Assembly: GCF_011300215.1 (NCBI RefSeq)
Contig: NZ_CP049866.1
Span: 186,001 to 250,000, forward strand
Source of the DNA: Nocardioides piscis
Lineage (GTDB): Bacteria > Actinomycetota > Actinomycetes > Propionibacteriales > Nocardioidaceae
Direction of reading: 5' to 3'
DNA: 64,000 nucleotides
A program made the position numbers and the translations under genes. Positions 44,181 through 53,052 of this stretch are shown here, in pieces. Below the pieces are notes generated by a model. The model was not told the origin of the DNA. It searched no databases and saw nothing but the letters and a program-made list of their open reading frames with translations. Position 1 is the first letter of the stretch, and each line of letters begins with the position of its first letter.

Positions 44181-46589
44181 ATGTCGCTACAGCTGTCCGA
44201 GGCACGCCAGCGCGCCGCGCTGATCACCGACGTCGAGACCACGGTCCACCTCGACCTGACCCGCACCGAGGACTTCTCCGTGGAGGCCACCATCAGGTTC
44301 GGCTGCACGTCCCCGGGGGCCAACACCTTCCTCGAGCTGGTCGGCGGCACCGACGTGAGGCTGGACGGGCAGCCGGCGCCGTACGCCGACGGGCGCATCC
44401 CGCTCCACGACCTCACCGCCGTCAACGAGGTGAGCGTCAGCGCCCGGCTCCCCTACGTCACCGACGGCGACGGGATGACGGTCACGACCGACCCCGCCGA
44501 CGGCGAGCGGTATGTGTGCGGATTCACCGCGATGGACATCGCCCAGCGCGTGATCCCCTGCTTCGACCAGCCGGACCTCAAGAGCACGTTCACGGTCTCG
44601 GTCACGGCTCCCCCGCACTGGACCGTGCTGGCCAACGGGCTCCTCGCCGGTCGTGACGGCGACACCTGGCGCTTCGAGCCCACCCCGCGCATCTCGTCCT
44701 ACCTGTTCTTCGTCGCGGGCGGCCCGTGGGTCTCGGCCACGTGGGACGAGCCGTACGGCGACGGCACGCTCCCCTTCGGCTGGCACGCCCGCGCCTCGCA
44801 GGAGCCGGAGCTGCGGCGCGACTTCGAGGAGCTGCGCCGGATCACCAGCACCTGCTTCCAGCACTACACCTCGGTCTTCGACGAGCCCTATCCGTTCGAC
44901 GACTACCAGCAGGTGTTCACCCCCGGCCTCAACTGGGGTGCGATGGAGTTCCCCGGGTGCGTCGCGTTCCGCGACGAGATCCTGACCCAGGGCACCCCGA
45001 CCGCCGTGGAGCGCCAGGACACCGCGTCGGTGATCGCCCACGAGATGGCGCACATGTGGTTCGGCGACCTGGTGACAATGCGCTGGTGGGAGGACTCATG
45101 GCTCAACGAGTCGTTCGCCGACTTCATGGGATATGACGTGGCCGGGGTCGCTGCCGGGTATGCCGACTCCTGGACCGACGCGGCGCTGGCCCGCAAGCCC
45201 ACCGGCTATCTCGCCGACCGCCGCCGCTCCACCCACCCCATCGCCGAGGACGCCGAGCGCCTCGTCGACGTCGACACCGCGTTCGCCAACTTCGACATGA
45301 TCACCTATGCCAAGGGCAACGCTGTCCTGCGCCAGCTCGGGCTGTGGCTGGGCGACGACTTCCTGGCCGGCGTCAACCTGCACCTGACCACGCACGCCTT
45401 CGGCAACGCCTCCCTGGCGGACTTCCTCGACTCGCTCGCCTCGTGCACCGACCGCGACGTCCGCGGCTGGGCCGAGGCCTGGCTCCGCACGACCGGTCAC
45501 GACACCCTCGTGACCACTCGCGACGGCACCGTGCCCGTCCTGCGCCGCGAGGGAAGCCGGCCCCACCGGATCACCGTCGCGGCGTTCGACGACGCGATGC
45601 ACCAGGTGGACGAGGTCGTGGTCGACGTGGGCGACGAGCCGATCCGTCTCGAGCAGCTCGCCGGGAGGGCCGTGGTCCCCAACGCCGGCGACGAGACCTT
45701 CGCCCGCCTGCGGCTCGACGAGCAGTCGTGGGCCGCCGTGACCGAGGGGCTCGCCGACGTCGAGTCCCCGCTGACGCGCGCACTCCTGTGGTGGTCGGTC
45801 ATCGACCTGGCGATGTCCCACGAGCTGGACCTGACCGAGCTCGCCGGGCTGGTCGACCGCCACCTGCGTCGCGAACGGCACCCCATCGTCTTCGAGGCGA
45901 CGATGTCGCTGATCCTGAGGGTCGTGCGCAGCCAGGCCGCGCCCTCGGAGCTGGCGACCCTGCTCGACCGCGTCTCCAACGTCGCTCGCGTGGTGCTGGA
46001 TGCCGAGGACCCGGCCCTCGAGGCCGCGGCCGCGCGAGCACTCGCGTCCACCACCAACGACCACGAATACCTCGTGCGTTGGCTCGACCTGCCAGACGTC
46101 GACCAGGAGGTCCGGTGGCGGATCGTGCAACGCCTGGCCTCGCTGGGCGACGGAGCCTTCATCGACCCCGAGGCGGAGCGCGACCGCTCGGTCGCCGGAC
46201 ACCACGCCGCGTTGACCGCGCGCGCCGCCATACCGACCCCGGAGGCCAAGGCCGAGGCGTGGGACCTGCTCATGGGCGGGACCCTCGGCAGTCACGAGTT
46301 CAGTGCCGTGGCCTCGGGATTCTGGGGCTGGGAGCAGGCCGCGCTCACGGAACCCTGGGTCGAGCGCTACGTCACCGACGGGCTCGACCTGGGGCGTCGC
46401 TCCGGGCAAGCCATGGGCAGGGTGATCGGGCACGCCTTCCCGTGGCTGCCGCTGCCCGACGAGGCGCGCCGGGCCTTGCGCTCCCGCCTGGCCGACGCGT
46501 TGGCCGCCACCGGCGACGACGCCGTCCCGACGGTGCTGGCCCGCACCTGGAACGACGCCCTCGACGACCTCGACCGGGTGCTCGGCTGA
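44181..46589 (+). CDS. pepN: M1-family aminopeptidase (PepN-like)
   Basis: An 802-residue zinc aminopeptidase. The catalytic domain has HEMAH at 287-291 with the third zinc ligand Glu310 (WLNES), 18 residues on, and Tyr in the ITYAKGNAVLRQLG region. The C-terminal half is ERAP1_C-like helical repeats. The substrate-binding GAMEN motif reads GAMEF (253-257), so the residue that normally binds the peptide amino group side is Phe rather than Asn. Family length is 840-870, so this is slightly short. A typical role is cytosolic peptide turnover. Confidence 0.93.
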   Translation: MSLQLSEARQRAALITDVETTVHLDLTRTEDFSVEATIRFGCTSPGANTFLELVGGTDVRLDGQPAPYADGRIPLHDLTAVNEVSVSARLPYVTDGDGMTVTTDPADGERYVCGFTAMDIAQRVIPCFDQPDLKSTFTVSVTAPPHWTVLANGLLAGRDGDTWRFEPTPRISSYLFFVAGGPWVSATWDEPYGDGTLPFGWHARASQEPELRRDFEELRRITSTCFQHYTSVFDEPYPFDDYQQVFTPGLNWGAMEFPGCVAFRDEILTQGTPTAVERQDTASVIAHEMAHMWFGDLVTMRWWEDSWLNESFADFMGYDVAGVAAGYADSWTDAALARKPTGYLADRRRSTHPIAEDAERLVDVDTAFANFDMITYAKGNAVLRQLGLWLGDDFLAGVNLHLTTHAFGNASLADFLDSLASCTDRDVRGWAEAWLRTTGHDTLVTTRDGTVPVLRREGSRPHRITVAAFDDAMHQVDEVVVDVGDEPIRLEQLAGRAVVPNAGDETFARLRLDEQSWAAVTEGLADVESPLTRALLWWSVIDLAMSHELDLTELAGLVDRHLRRERHPIVFEATMSLILRVVRSQAAPSELATLLDRVSNVARVVLDAEDPALEAAAARALASTTNDHEYLVRWLDLPDVDQEVRWRIVQRLASLGDGAFIDPEAERDRSVAGHHAALTARAAIPTPEAKAEAWDLLMGGTLGSHEFSAVASGFWGWEQAALTEPWVERYVTDGLDLGRRSGQAMGRVIGHAFPWLPLPDEARRALRSRLADALAATGDDAVPTVLARTWNDALDDLDRVLG

Positions 46590-46590
46590 G

Positions 46591-47016
46591 TCACAGGTAG
46601 GGGTCGGTGACCTCACGCAACGCCTCGAGTGCCCGGCGCAGCTCCCGGGTGCGGCGCGGACCGAGGTGCTCGGCGAACTCTGCCTCGATCCGTTGCTCCA
46701 TCTCGCGCGCGCAGGCCTGCGCAGCACGGCCCCGGGAGGCGATCCGGACCAGCCTGGCCCGACCGTCGGTGGGGTCCGGCACCCGCTCGACATAGCCGGC
46801 GCGCTCCAGCTGGTCGACCAGGAACCCCGCCGTCTGCTTGGTGACGCCGGCCGCTTCGGCGAGCGTCGTGAGACGGCTCCCGCCCTCGTCCACCCGAGCC
46901 GCCAGTCGCCCCTGCGCGGGCGTCATCTCGAAGCCGTTCTCCGCCAGGTGCGCCCAGATGCGCTGCTCGGCGTGGCGCTGCACGATGAACATCAGCAGCG
47001 GCGTGGGCAACGACAT
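46591..47016 (-). CDS. MarR-family transcriptional regulator
   Basis: A 141-residue MarR protein: an N-terminal dimer helix (MSLPTPLLMFIVQRHAEQRIWAHL), winged helix (LTTLAEAAGVTKQTAGFLVDQLERAGYVERVPDPTDGRARLVRIASRG) and a C-terminal dimer helix. The wing DPTDGRA is canonical. The ATG at 47016 has GGGAGG upstream. It is divergent from the MDMPI gene, and paired inverted repeats fill the 86 bp between them, so it probably represses both. Confidence 0.9.
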   Translation of the reverse strand: MSLPTPLLMFIVQRHAEQRIWAHLAENGFEMTPAQGRLAARVDEGGSRLTTLAEAAGVTKQTAGFLVDQLERAGYVERVPDPTDGRARLVRIASRGRAAQACAREMEQRIEAEFAEHLGPRRTRELRRALEALREVTDPYL

Positions 47017-47035
47017 CGTCCACCTCCCTCGAGGG

Positions 47036-47063
47036 TTGACACATTGGTCAGCGAGACTGACCA
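47036..47063 (+). promoter_or_regulatory. Promoter with overlapping MarR-type operator
   Basis: TTGACA (47036-47041) is a -35 candidate, with an AT-rich -10 region near 47060-47068. TGGTCA and TGACCA (47045-47063) form perfect arms over it; a second pair, CTGAC/GTCAG, overlaps to about 47073. Confidence 0.6.
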
Positions 47064-47102
47064 TATTAGTCAGGCTCTCTGATCAACTCCAGGAGGCTCG
47101 CC

Positions 47103-47732
47103 ATGGACAAGCCCACCACCTGGCGCCACATCCACGAGGAACGGCGCGCCATGGCCACGACCCTGGCCGGCCTGGCCCCGGACCAGTGGGAGGCTCCCTC
47201 GCTCTGCGCGGGATGGAGCGTCAAGGACGTCGCGGCCCACGTCATCGCCCACCCCCAGACCGGGTGGGCCCAGCTTGCGCCGATGCTGGTGCGCAACCTG
47301 GGCCGGGGCTACAACACGATCATGTTCCGCGAGGTCAAGCGACTCGGCACAGGTGCCACCCCGGCCTCCGTCCTGGCCGACTTCGCCACCTACGACACGT
47401 CGCTGCGCAAGGTGCCCACGACCACGGTCGTCGACCCCCTCATCGACGTCCTCGTCCACCACCAGGACGTGACGCGTGCGCTCGGCCTGCACCGCGAGAT
47501 GTCTCCGGTGGCCGCCGCGGTCGCGGCGGACCGCGCGCGGACCCTGGCGTTCCTCAACGGCTCACGCGAGGTCGTCCGGAGCACCCGGATGGTCGCCACC
47601 GACCTCGACTGGGTGAGGGGTCGCGGGCCGACGATCGAGGGCCCGATGCAGGAGCTGTTGATGGTGTGCATGGGGCGGGCGAGGGTCGCGCAGGACCTCG
47701 TGGGCGACGGCCTGGAGCTCGTGTCGACCTGA
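47103..47732 (+). CDS. Maleylpyruvate isomerase (MDMPI)-fold, mycothiol-dependent-type protein
   Basis: A 209-residue DinB-like four-helix protein: MATTLAGLAPDQWEAPSLCAGWSVKDVAAHVIAHPQTG carries the metal His and the W-x-V-xDVxAHV motif, and VLVHHQDVTRALG gives the further His ligands. MDMPI enzymes use mycothiol with a divalent metal; the substrate here is unknown and could be an electrophile, given MarR control. AGGAGG precedes the ATG. Confidence 0.88.
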   Translation: MDKPTTWRHIHEERRAMATTLAGLAPDQWEAPSLCAGWSVKDVAAHVIAHPQTGWAQLAPMLVRNLGRGYNTIMFREVKRLGTGATPASVLADFATYDTSLRKVPTTTVVDPLIDVLVHHQDVTRALGLHREMSPVAAAVAADRARTLAFLNGSREVVRSTRMVATDLDWVRGRGPTIEGPMQELLMVCMGRARVAQDLVGDGLELVST

Positions 47733-47739
47733 GCCGGCG

Positions 47740-48720
47740 TCAGGCGTGACCGTCGAACATCGAGGTGACCGAGCCGTCCTCGAAGACCTCGCGGATGGCA
47801 CGCGCGATGAGCGGGGCGATCGAGAGGGTCGTGAGCTTGTCGAACTGCTTGTCAGCAGGGATCGGCAGGGTGTTGGTGACGACGACCTCGGTGGCCGGCG
47901 AGTTCTTCAACCGGTCGACGGCGGGGTCGCTGAGGATCGGGTGGGTGGCTGCGATGACGACGCCTGCAGCGCCGGCGGCGACACAGGCCTCGGCAGCCTT
48001 CACGATGGTGCCGCCGGTGTCGATCATGTCGTCGGTGAGGACGCAGATCTTGCCGTCGACGTCACCGACGACCCGGTTGGCCACGACCTCGTTGGCCACG
48101 TCGGTGCGCCGCGTCTTGTGGATGAACGCCAGCGGCACCCCGCCGAGGCGGGCCGACCAGCGCTCGGCGACCTTGATCCGGCCGGCGTCGGGCGAGACGA
48201 CCGCGAGCTCCTGGTCGCCGTACTTCTGCTTGACGTAGTCGGTGAGGATCGGCAGCGCCATCAGGTGGTCGACGGGGCCGTCGAAGAAGCCCTGGATCTG
48301 GTCGGCGTGCAGGTCGACGGTGATCAACCGGTCGGCGCCGGCGGTCTTGAAGAGGTCGGCGACCAGGCGGGCCGAGATCGGCTCGCGGCCGCGGTGCTTC
48401 TTGTCCTGGCGGGCATAGCCGTAGAAGGGCATCACGACGGTGATCCGCTTGGCCGAGGCCCGCTTCAGCGCGTCGACCATGAGCAGGTGCTCCATGATCC
48501 ACTCGTTGATCGGCGAGGTGTGGCTCTGGATCACGAACGCGTCGCAGCCACGGACCGACTCCTCGTAGCGGACGTAGATCTCGCCGTTGGCGAACTCGTA
48601 GGCCGACTGCGGCACGAGCCCGCAGTCGAGCAGGTCGACGACCTCGGTGGCCAGCGTGGGGTGCGCCCGCCCACTGAAGACCATCAGGTTCTTCTCGGTC
48701 GTCTTCTTCAAACCGCTCAC
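47740..48720 (-). CDS. prs: Ribose-phosphate pyrophosphokinase
   Basis: A 326-residue class I PRPP synthase making PRPP from ribose 5-phosphate and ATP. Key parts: MVFSGRAHPTLATEV, the ATP loop FANGEIYVRYEESVRG, FYGYARQDKKHRGREPISA, LHADQIQGFFDGPVDHL with the metal His, and the PRPP loop VLTDDMIDTGGTI. GTG at 48720 gives the family N-terminus. It is 58 bp downstream of glmU, the normal actinobacterial arrangement. Confidence 0.96.
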   Translation of the reverse strand: MSGLKKTTEKNLMVFSGRAHPTLATEVVDLLDCGLVPQSAYEFANGEIYVRYEESVRGCDAFVIQSHTSPINEWIMEHLLMVDALKRASAKRITVVMPFYGYARQDKKHRGREPISARLVADLFKTAGADRLITVDLHADQIQGFFDGPVDHLMALPILTDYVKQKYGDQELAVVSPDAGRIKVAERWSARLGGVPLAFIHKTRRTDVANEVVANRVVGDVDGKICVLTDDMIDTGGTIVKAAEACVAAGAAGVVIAATHPILSDPAVDRLKNSPATEVVVTNTLPIPADKQFDKLTTLSIAPLIARAIREVFEDGSVTSMFDGHA

Positions 48721-48778
48721 GGTCTGTGACTCCTCGCTGCGGGGTGCTGCGGTCAACGACGGGGGTTCGTTGCCGACG

Positions 48779-50257
48779 TCAGGATTGTGTCCCACCGGCG
48801 TCTGCGTTCCCAACCCCGGGGTCGGTGAGGTCGGACACCTGTTGTTCACCTGCCCGTGAGGCCGCGTCCGCCTGCGCCGTGCCGGCACGCTTCGACTGCG
48901 CCCAGCCCTCGAGGTTGCGCTGCGGACCGCTGCTCACGGCCAGCGCCCCGGGGGGTACGTCGCGGCGCACCGTGGTCCCGCCGGCCGTCCCCGCTCCGTC
49001 GCCGATCGTCACGGGCGCGACGAAGGTGTTGTTGGAACCGGTGCGGGCGTGACGGCCGACGACGGTGCGGTGCTTGGCGACACCGTCGTAGTTGGCGAAG
49101 ATCGTCCCCGCCCCGATGTTGGTGCCCTCGCCGATCTCGGCGTCGCCGACATAGGAGAGGTGCGGGACCTTCGCCTCGTCGCCGATCTGCGCGTTCTTGG
49201 TCTCCACGAAGGCGCCGATCTTTCCCCTCGCGCCCAGCCGGGTGCCGGGTCGGAGGTAGGAGAAAGGGCCGACCACGGCCTGGTCGCCGATCACGGCCAG
49301 CTCGGCGTGCGTGCGGACGACCCGCGCGCCGGCGCCGACCTCACAGTCCTTGAGCGTGGTGTCGGGGCCGATGACCGCGTCGTCGGCCACGACGGTGGCG
49401 CCGAGCAGCTGGGTGCCGGGCAGGATCGTCACGTCCTGGGCGAGCTGGACGTCGGCGTCGATCCACGTCGTCGCCGGGTCCATCACCGTCACGCCCTCGC
49501 GCATCCAGTCGGTGACGATGCGCTGGTTGAGCAAGCGGCCGAGCTCGGCGAGCTGCGCTCGGTCGTTGGCCCCCTCGGTCTCGCTCACGTCGTCGATCGC
49601 GAAGGCTCCGACGGTCATTCCCGCATCCCGCGCGATCTGCACGGTGTCGGTGAGGTAGTACTCACCCTTGTTGTTGTCGTTGCTGATCCGCGGCAGCGCG
49701 TCGGCGAGGAACTCGGCGTCGAAGGCCAGGATGCCGGAGTTGATCTCGGCGATCTCGCGCTGCTCGGGCGTCGCGTCCTTCTCCTCGACGATCGCCTCGA
49801 CGTCGCCCTCGGGGTTGCGGATGACGCGGCCATAGCCGAACGGGTCGGCCACGATGCCGGACAGGATGCTCACCGCCCGCTGCGCCGCCTCGTGCTCGGC
49901 GATGAAGGCGCGCAGCGACTCCCCGCGCAGCAGCGGGGTGTCGCCTGCGGCCACGACCACGGTGCCCCTCGCCGTACCAGCCGCTTCGATCGCGACGCGG
50001 ACGGCGTGACCCGTCCCCTCCTGCGTCTCCTGGACGGCCAGCACGCAGTCCGGCACCAGCTGCTGGATGTGCGGCCCCACCTGGTCACGCTGGTGGCCGA
50101 CCACGGCGACGATCCGCTGCGGTTCGACCGCCTGGACGGCCGCCAGGACGTGGCCGATCATCGAGCGGCCGCCGATGGGGTGCAGCACCTTCATCGTCTT
50201 GGACTTCATGCGGGTGCCGCCGCCCGCGGCGAGCACGATCACGGTGAGGTTGTCCAT
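48779..50257 (-). CDS. glmU: Bifunctional UDP-GlcNAc pyrophosphorylase / GlcN-1-P acetyltransferase
   Basis: A 492-residue enzyme making UDP-GlcNAc for peptidoglycan. The uridyltransferase half has VIVLAAGGGTRMKSKTMKVLHPIGG, AAGDTPLL and IVEEKDATPEQREIAEINSG. The acetyltransferase half (about 255-455) is a left-handed beta helix of hexapeptide repeats with FVETKNAQIGDEAKVPHLSYVGD and NYDGVAKHRTVVG. The Ala/Gln/Gly-rich C-terminal extension of about 35 residues is typical of actinobacteria. prs follows. Confidence 0.96.
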   Translation of the reverse strand: MDNLTVIVLAAGGGTRMKSKTMKVLHPIGGRSMIGHVLAAVQAVEPQRIVAVVGHQRDQVGPHIQQLVPDCVLAVQETQEGTGHAVRVAIEAAGTARGTVVVAAGDTPLLRGESLRAFIAEHEAAQRAVSILSGIVADPFGYGRVIRNPEGDVEAIVEEKDATPEQREIAEINSGILAFDAEFLADALPRISNDNNKGEYYLTDTVQIARDAGMTVGAFAIDDVSETEGANDRAQLAELGRLLNQRIVTDWMREGVTVMDPATTWIDADVQLAQDVTILPGTQLLGATVVADDAVIGPDTTLKDCEVGAGARVVRTHAELAVIGDQAVVGPFSYLRPGTRLGARGKIGAFVETKNAQIGDEAKVPHLSYVGDAEIGEGTNIGAGTIFANYDGVAKHRTVVGRHARTGSNNTFVAPVTIGDGAGTAGGTTVRRDVPPGALAVSSGPQRNLEGWAQSKRAGTAQADAASRAGEQQVSDLTDPGVGNADAGGTQS

Positions 50258-50318
50258 GCGGGCAGTGTGTCAGGTCGCGGTCAGGGCCATCCCTGATGGC
50301 CGGATCGTCGACGGTCGC

Positions 50319-50324
50319 TAGCGT
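50319..50324 (+). promoter_or_regulatory. -10 element TAGCGT before ABC operon
   Basis: TAGCGT ends 7 nt before the GTG at 50332 and lies inside the longer reading frame from 50296, favouring the GTG as start. Confidence 0.45.
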
Positions 50325-50331
50325 GGCGGAC

Positions 50332-51273
50332 GTGACACGGACCAGCGGCGACGTGATCGAGACCAGGGCGTTGACCATGCGCTTCGGTCAGATCGAGGCG
50401 CTCACCTCGCTCGACATCGCGGTGGGTGACGGGGTCACCGGCCTCGTCGGAGCCAACGGCGCCGGCAAGTCGACGTTGATCAAGATCCTGCTCGGCCTGC
50501 TGGAGCCGACGAGCGGCACCGCGAGCGTCCTGGGTCACGACGTCGCCACCCAGGGCCCGGAGATCCGGCGGCTCGTCGGCTACATGCCCGAGCACGACTG
50601 CCTGCCACCCGACGTGAGCGCCAGCGACTTCGTGGTCCACCTCGGACGGATGTCGGGCCTGCCGGCGACGGTCGCCCGCGAGCGGGCAGCCGACATCCTG
50701 CGCCACGTGGGGCTCGACGAGGAGCGCTACCGCCAGATGGGCGGCTACTCGACCGGCATGAAGCAGCGGGCCAAGCTCGCCCAGGCGCTCGTGCACGACC
50801 CGCGGCTGGTCTTCCTCGACGAGCCGACCAACGGGCTCGACCCCGCTGCCCGCGTCGACATGCTCCAGCTGGTGCAGCGCATCGGACGTGACTTCGGCAT
50901 CGCCGTGCTCGTGACGTCCCACCTGCTGGGCGAGCTCGAGAAGGTCAGTGACCACGTGATCGTGCTCGACGGCGGGCACCTGCTCCGCTCCTCGGCCACT
51001 GCCGACTTCCTGCACCACACCGGCGGCCTCCTGGTCGAGGTGCTGGGAGGCGACGCGGCACGCGACCAGCTCGGCGAAGCACTCGCCCGGGCCGGGCTGG
51101 CATGCCGTCCCCGCGGCGCAGTCGTGGTCGTGGATCCCCCGTCCGACCCGCTGGCCGTCCACGACCTCGTGCGCGACACGGTCGCCGACCTCGGCCTCGG
51201 CCTGGTCCGCCTCCAGGCCGACCAGGGGCACCTCGAGGACGTCTTCCTGCCGGGAGGTGGCACGCATGGCTGA
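50332..51273 (+). CDS. ABC transporter ATP-binding protein A
   Basis: A 313-residue ATPase of the ABC-2 export type. Walker A GANGAGKST, Q-loop-region GYMPEHD, signature YSTGMKQRAKLAQAL, Walker B LVFLDEPTNGLDP and switch His in TSHLLGE are intact. About 90 C-terminal residues form an accessory domain. It is the first of four coupled genes; the permease start lies inside its last codons. The leaderless-type GTG 50332 is preferred over ATG 50296. Confidence 0.9.
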   Translation: MTRTSGDVIETRALTMRFGQIEALTSLDIAVGDGVTGLVGANGAGKSTLIKILLGLLEPTSGTASVLGHDVATQGPEIRRLVGYMPEHDCLPPDVSASDFVVHLGRMSGLPATVARERAADILRHVGLDEERYRQMGGYSTGMKQRAKLAQALVHDPRLVFLDEPTNGLDPAARVDMLQLVQRIGRDFGIAVLVTSHLLGELEKVSDHVIVLDGGHLLRSSATADFLHHTGGLLVEVLGGDAARDQLGEALARAGLACRPRGAVVVVDPPSDPLAVHDLVRDTVADLGLGLVRLQADQGHLEDVFLPGGGTHG

Positions 51274-52141
51274 GCGCACGGGCACCATCCACGACATCGG
51301 CTACCGCGGCTACGACGGCCCCCGCGAAGGCAGCGCCGCGCTCGCGACGCAGCTCTTCGTCACCGGCCTGCGTCACGCCTTCGGCCTCGGCAGGTCGGGC
51401 AAGTCCAAGATCCTGCCTTTCGTGCTCCTCGCCATGTGCACAGTGCCAGCCGCGATCCTGGTCGGAGTCGTGACCATCACCGGTCTCAGCGAGCTCCCGG
51501 TCTCCTACGCGAGCTACGTCAACCAGGTGCAGTCCCTCATCGCCCTCTTCGCGGCCGCCCAGGCCCCCGTGCTGTTCTCGCGTGACCTGCGGCACCGCTC
51601 GATCGTGCTCTATCTCGCACGTCCACTCTCGCCGAGCACCTTCGCGCTCGTGCGCTGGCTCTCTCTGACCACGGCGCTGATCGTCTTCATCGCGGGTCCG
51701 GTCCTCGTCCTGTACGCCGGAGCGTTGCTGGCCGGCCTTGAGGTGGGCACCCAGACGAGAGCGCTCGGCAAGGCGCTCGTGCTGGTCGTCGTGCTGGCTG
51801 CGACGCTCGCCGGACTGACGGGACTGATCTCGTCCTACTCGCTGCGCCGCGGCTTCGCGATCGTCGGATCGGTCGTCATGCTTGTCGTGGTCGGCACGCT
51901 GGTGACGATCGTGCAGGCTGTCGCGCAGGAAGAGGGCCTTCCCGAGGTCGGGCTTGCGGCGGGCCTGTTCTCCCCCGGTTCGCTCTACTACGGCTTGGCC
52001 GACGCGTGGGACGCGGGTGTCGAGATGTTCACCGAGCCCACCGGCGCGTGGGTCGTGGCGTACGCAGCCGTGTCGTTGCTCGTCGTCACGGGCTCCGTGC
52101 TGCTCCTGGTGAGGCGATTCACGAAGGCGGGTGCCCGATGA
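51266..52141 (+). CDS. ABC-2 permease A
   Basis: A 291-residue membrane protein with about six transmembrane segments (LPFVLLAMCTVPAAILVGVV, SLIALFAAAQAPVLF, LTTALIVFIAGPVLVLYAG, LVLVVVLAATLAGLTGLI, IVGSVVMLVVVGTLVTIV, AVSLLVVTGSVLLLV). DLRHRSIVLYLARPLSP is the usual cytosolic loop of this permease type. ATG 51266 overlaps the upstream ATPase by 8 nt; its stop overlaps the next ATG by 4 nt. Confidence 0.88.
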   Translation: MAERTGTIHDIGYRGYDGPREGSAALATQLFVTGLRHAFGLGRSGKSKILPFVLLAMCTVPAAILVGVVTITGLSELPVSYASYVNQVQSLIALFAAAQAPVLFSRDLRHRSIVLYLARPLSPSTFALVRWLSLTTALIVFIAGPVLVLYAGALLAGLEVGTQTRALGKALVLVVVLAATLAGLTGLISSYSLRRGFAIVGSVVMLVVVGTLVTIVQAVAQEEGLPEVGLAAGLFSPGSLYYGLADAWDAGVEMFTEPTGAWVVAYAAVSLLVVTGSVLLLVRRFTKAGAR

Positions 52142-53052
52142 GCACGCTGGTCCTGGACAAGGTCTCGCGGTGGTTCGGCAACGTGGTGGCCGTCAACGAC
52201 GTCACCATGACGATCGGGCCTGGCGTCACCGGCCTGCTCGGCCCCAACGGGGCGGGGAAGACCACCCTGATGGCCATGATGTCGGGGTTCCTGCCTCCCT
52301 CGTCCGGCTCGGTCACCCTCAACGGCGAGCCGGTCTGGCGGCACACGGACGCCTATCCCCTGCTCGGCCTCGTGCCCGAGCGCGAGCTGAGCTTCGGCTA
52401 TCTCACCGGCCGCCAGTTCGTCCGCGCCAACGCCGACCTGCACCGCCTGCCCGACGCAGCCGAGGCGACCGAGAGGGTCCTCGGGGTCGTGGACATGGTC
52501 GAGCCCGCCGGGCGACGGCTCGACACCTATTCCAAGGGCATGCGCCAGCGGGTCAAGATCGCCGCCGCGCTGGTGCACGACCCGACCGTGCTGCTCCTCG
52601 ACGAGCCGTTCAACGGCGTCGACCCGCGACAACGCATGCAGCTGATGGAGCTGCTGCGGCGGCTGGGCGACGAGGGGCGCACCGTGCTCTTCAGCTCGCA
52701 CATCCTCGAGGAGGTCGAACGGCTGGCACGGCACATCGAGGTCGTCGTCTCGGGCCGTCACGCAGCCTCGGGCGACTTCGGTGCGATCCGTCGCCTCATG
52801 ACCGACCGCCCCGTGCGCTACTCGATGAGCTCCAGCGACGACCGGGCGCTCGCCGCCGTACTGATGAGTCGGGCGGCCGTGACCGCGGTCGCCCTCCGGC
52901 ACCCCACGGGTCTGGAGGTCCAGGTCAGCGACCTCGGCACCTTCGCCTCCGAGCTGCCCTCGCTGGCCCGCACGCACGGCGTGACCCTGTTCGACCTCTC
53001 GCCCAGCGATGACTCGCTGGAGAGCGTCTTCTCCTACCTGGTGGACCGATGA
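52138..53052 (+). CDS. ABC transporter ATP-binding protein B
   Basis: A 304-residue ATPase, a paralogue of protein A. Walker A GPNGAGKTT, signature YSKGMRQRVKIAAAL, Walker B VLLLDEPFNGVDP and SSHILEE are intact. The C-terminal 80 residues again form an accessory domain. It starts ATGA over the permease A stop and ends ATGA into permease B. Two different ATPases and two permeases suggest a heteromeric exporter, but two separate transporters are possible. Confidence 0.9.
   Translation: MSTLVLDKVSRWFGNVVAVNDVTMTIGPGVTGLLGPNGAGKTTLMAMMSGFLPPSSGSVTLNGEPVWRHTDAYPLLGLVPERELSFGYLTGRQFVRANADLHRLPDAAEATERVLGVVDMVEPAGRRLDTYSKGMRQRVKIAAALVHDPTVLLLDEPFNGVDPRQRMQLMELLRRLGDEGRTVLFSSHILEEVERLARHIEVVVSGRHAASGDFGAIRRLMTDRPVRYSMSSSDDRALAAVLMSRAAVTAVALRHPTGLEVQVSDLGTFASELPSLARTHGVTLFDLSPSDDSLESVFSYLVDR

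Noticed and set aside
49049-50296. A 415-codon plus-strand frame.
   Set aside because: Antisense to glmU, which is complete and canonical.
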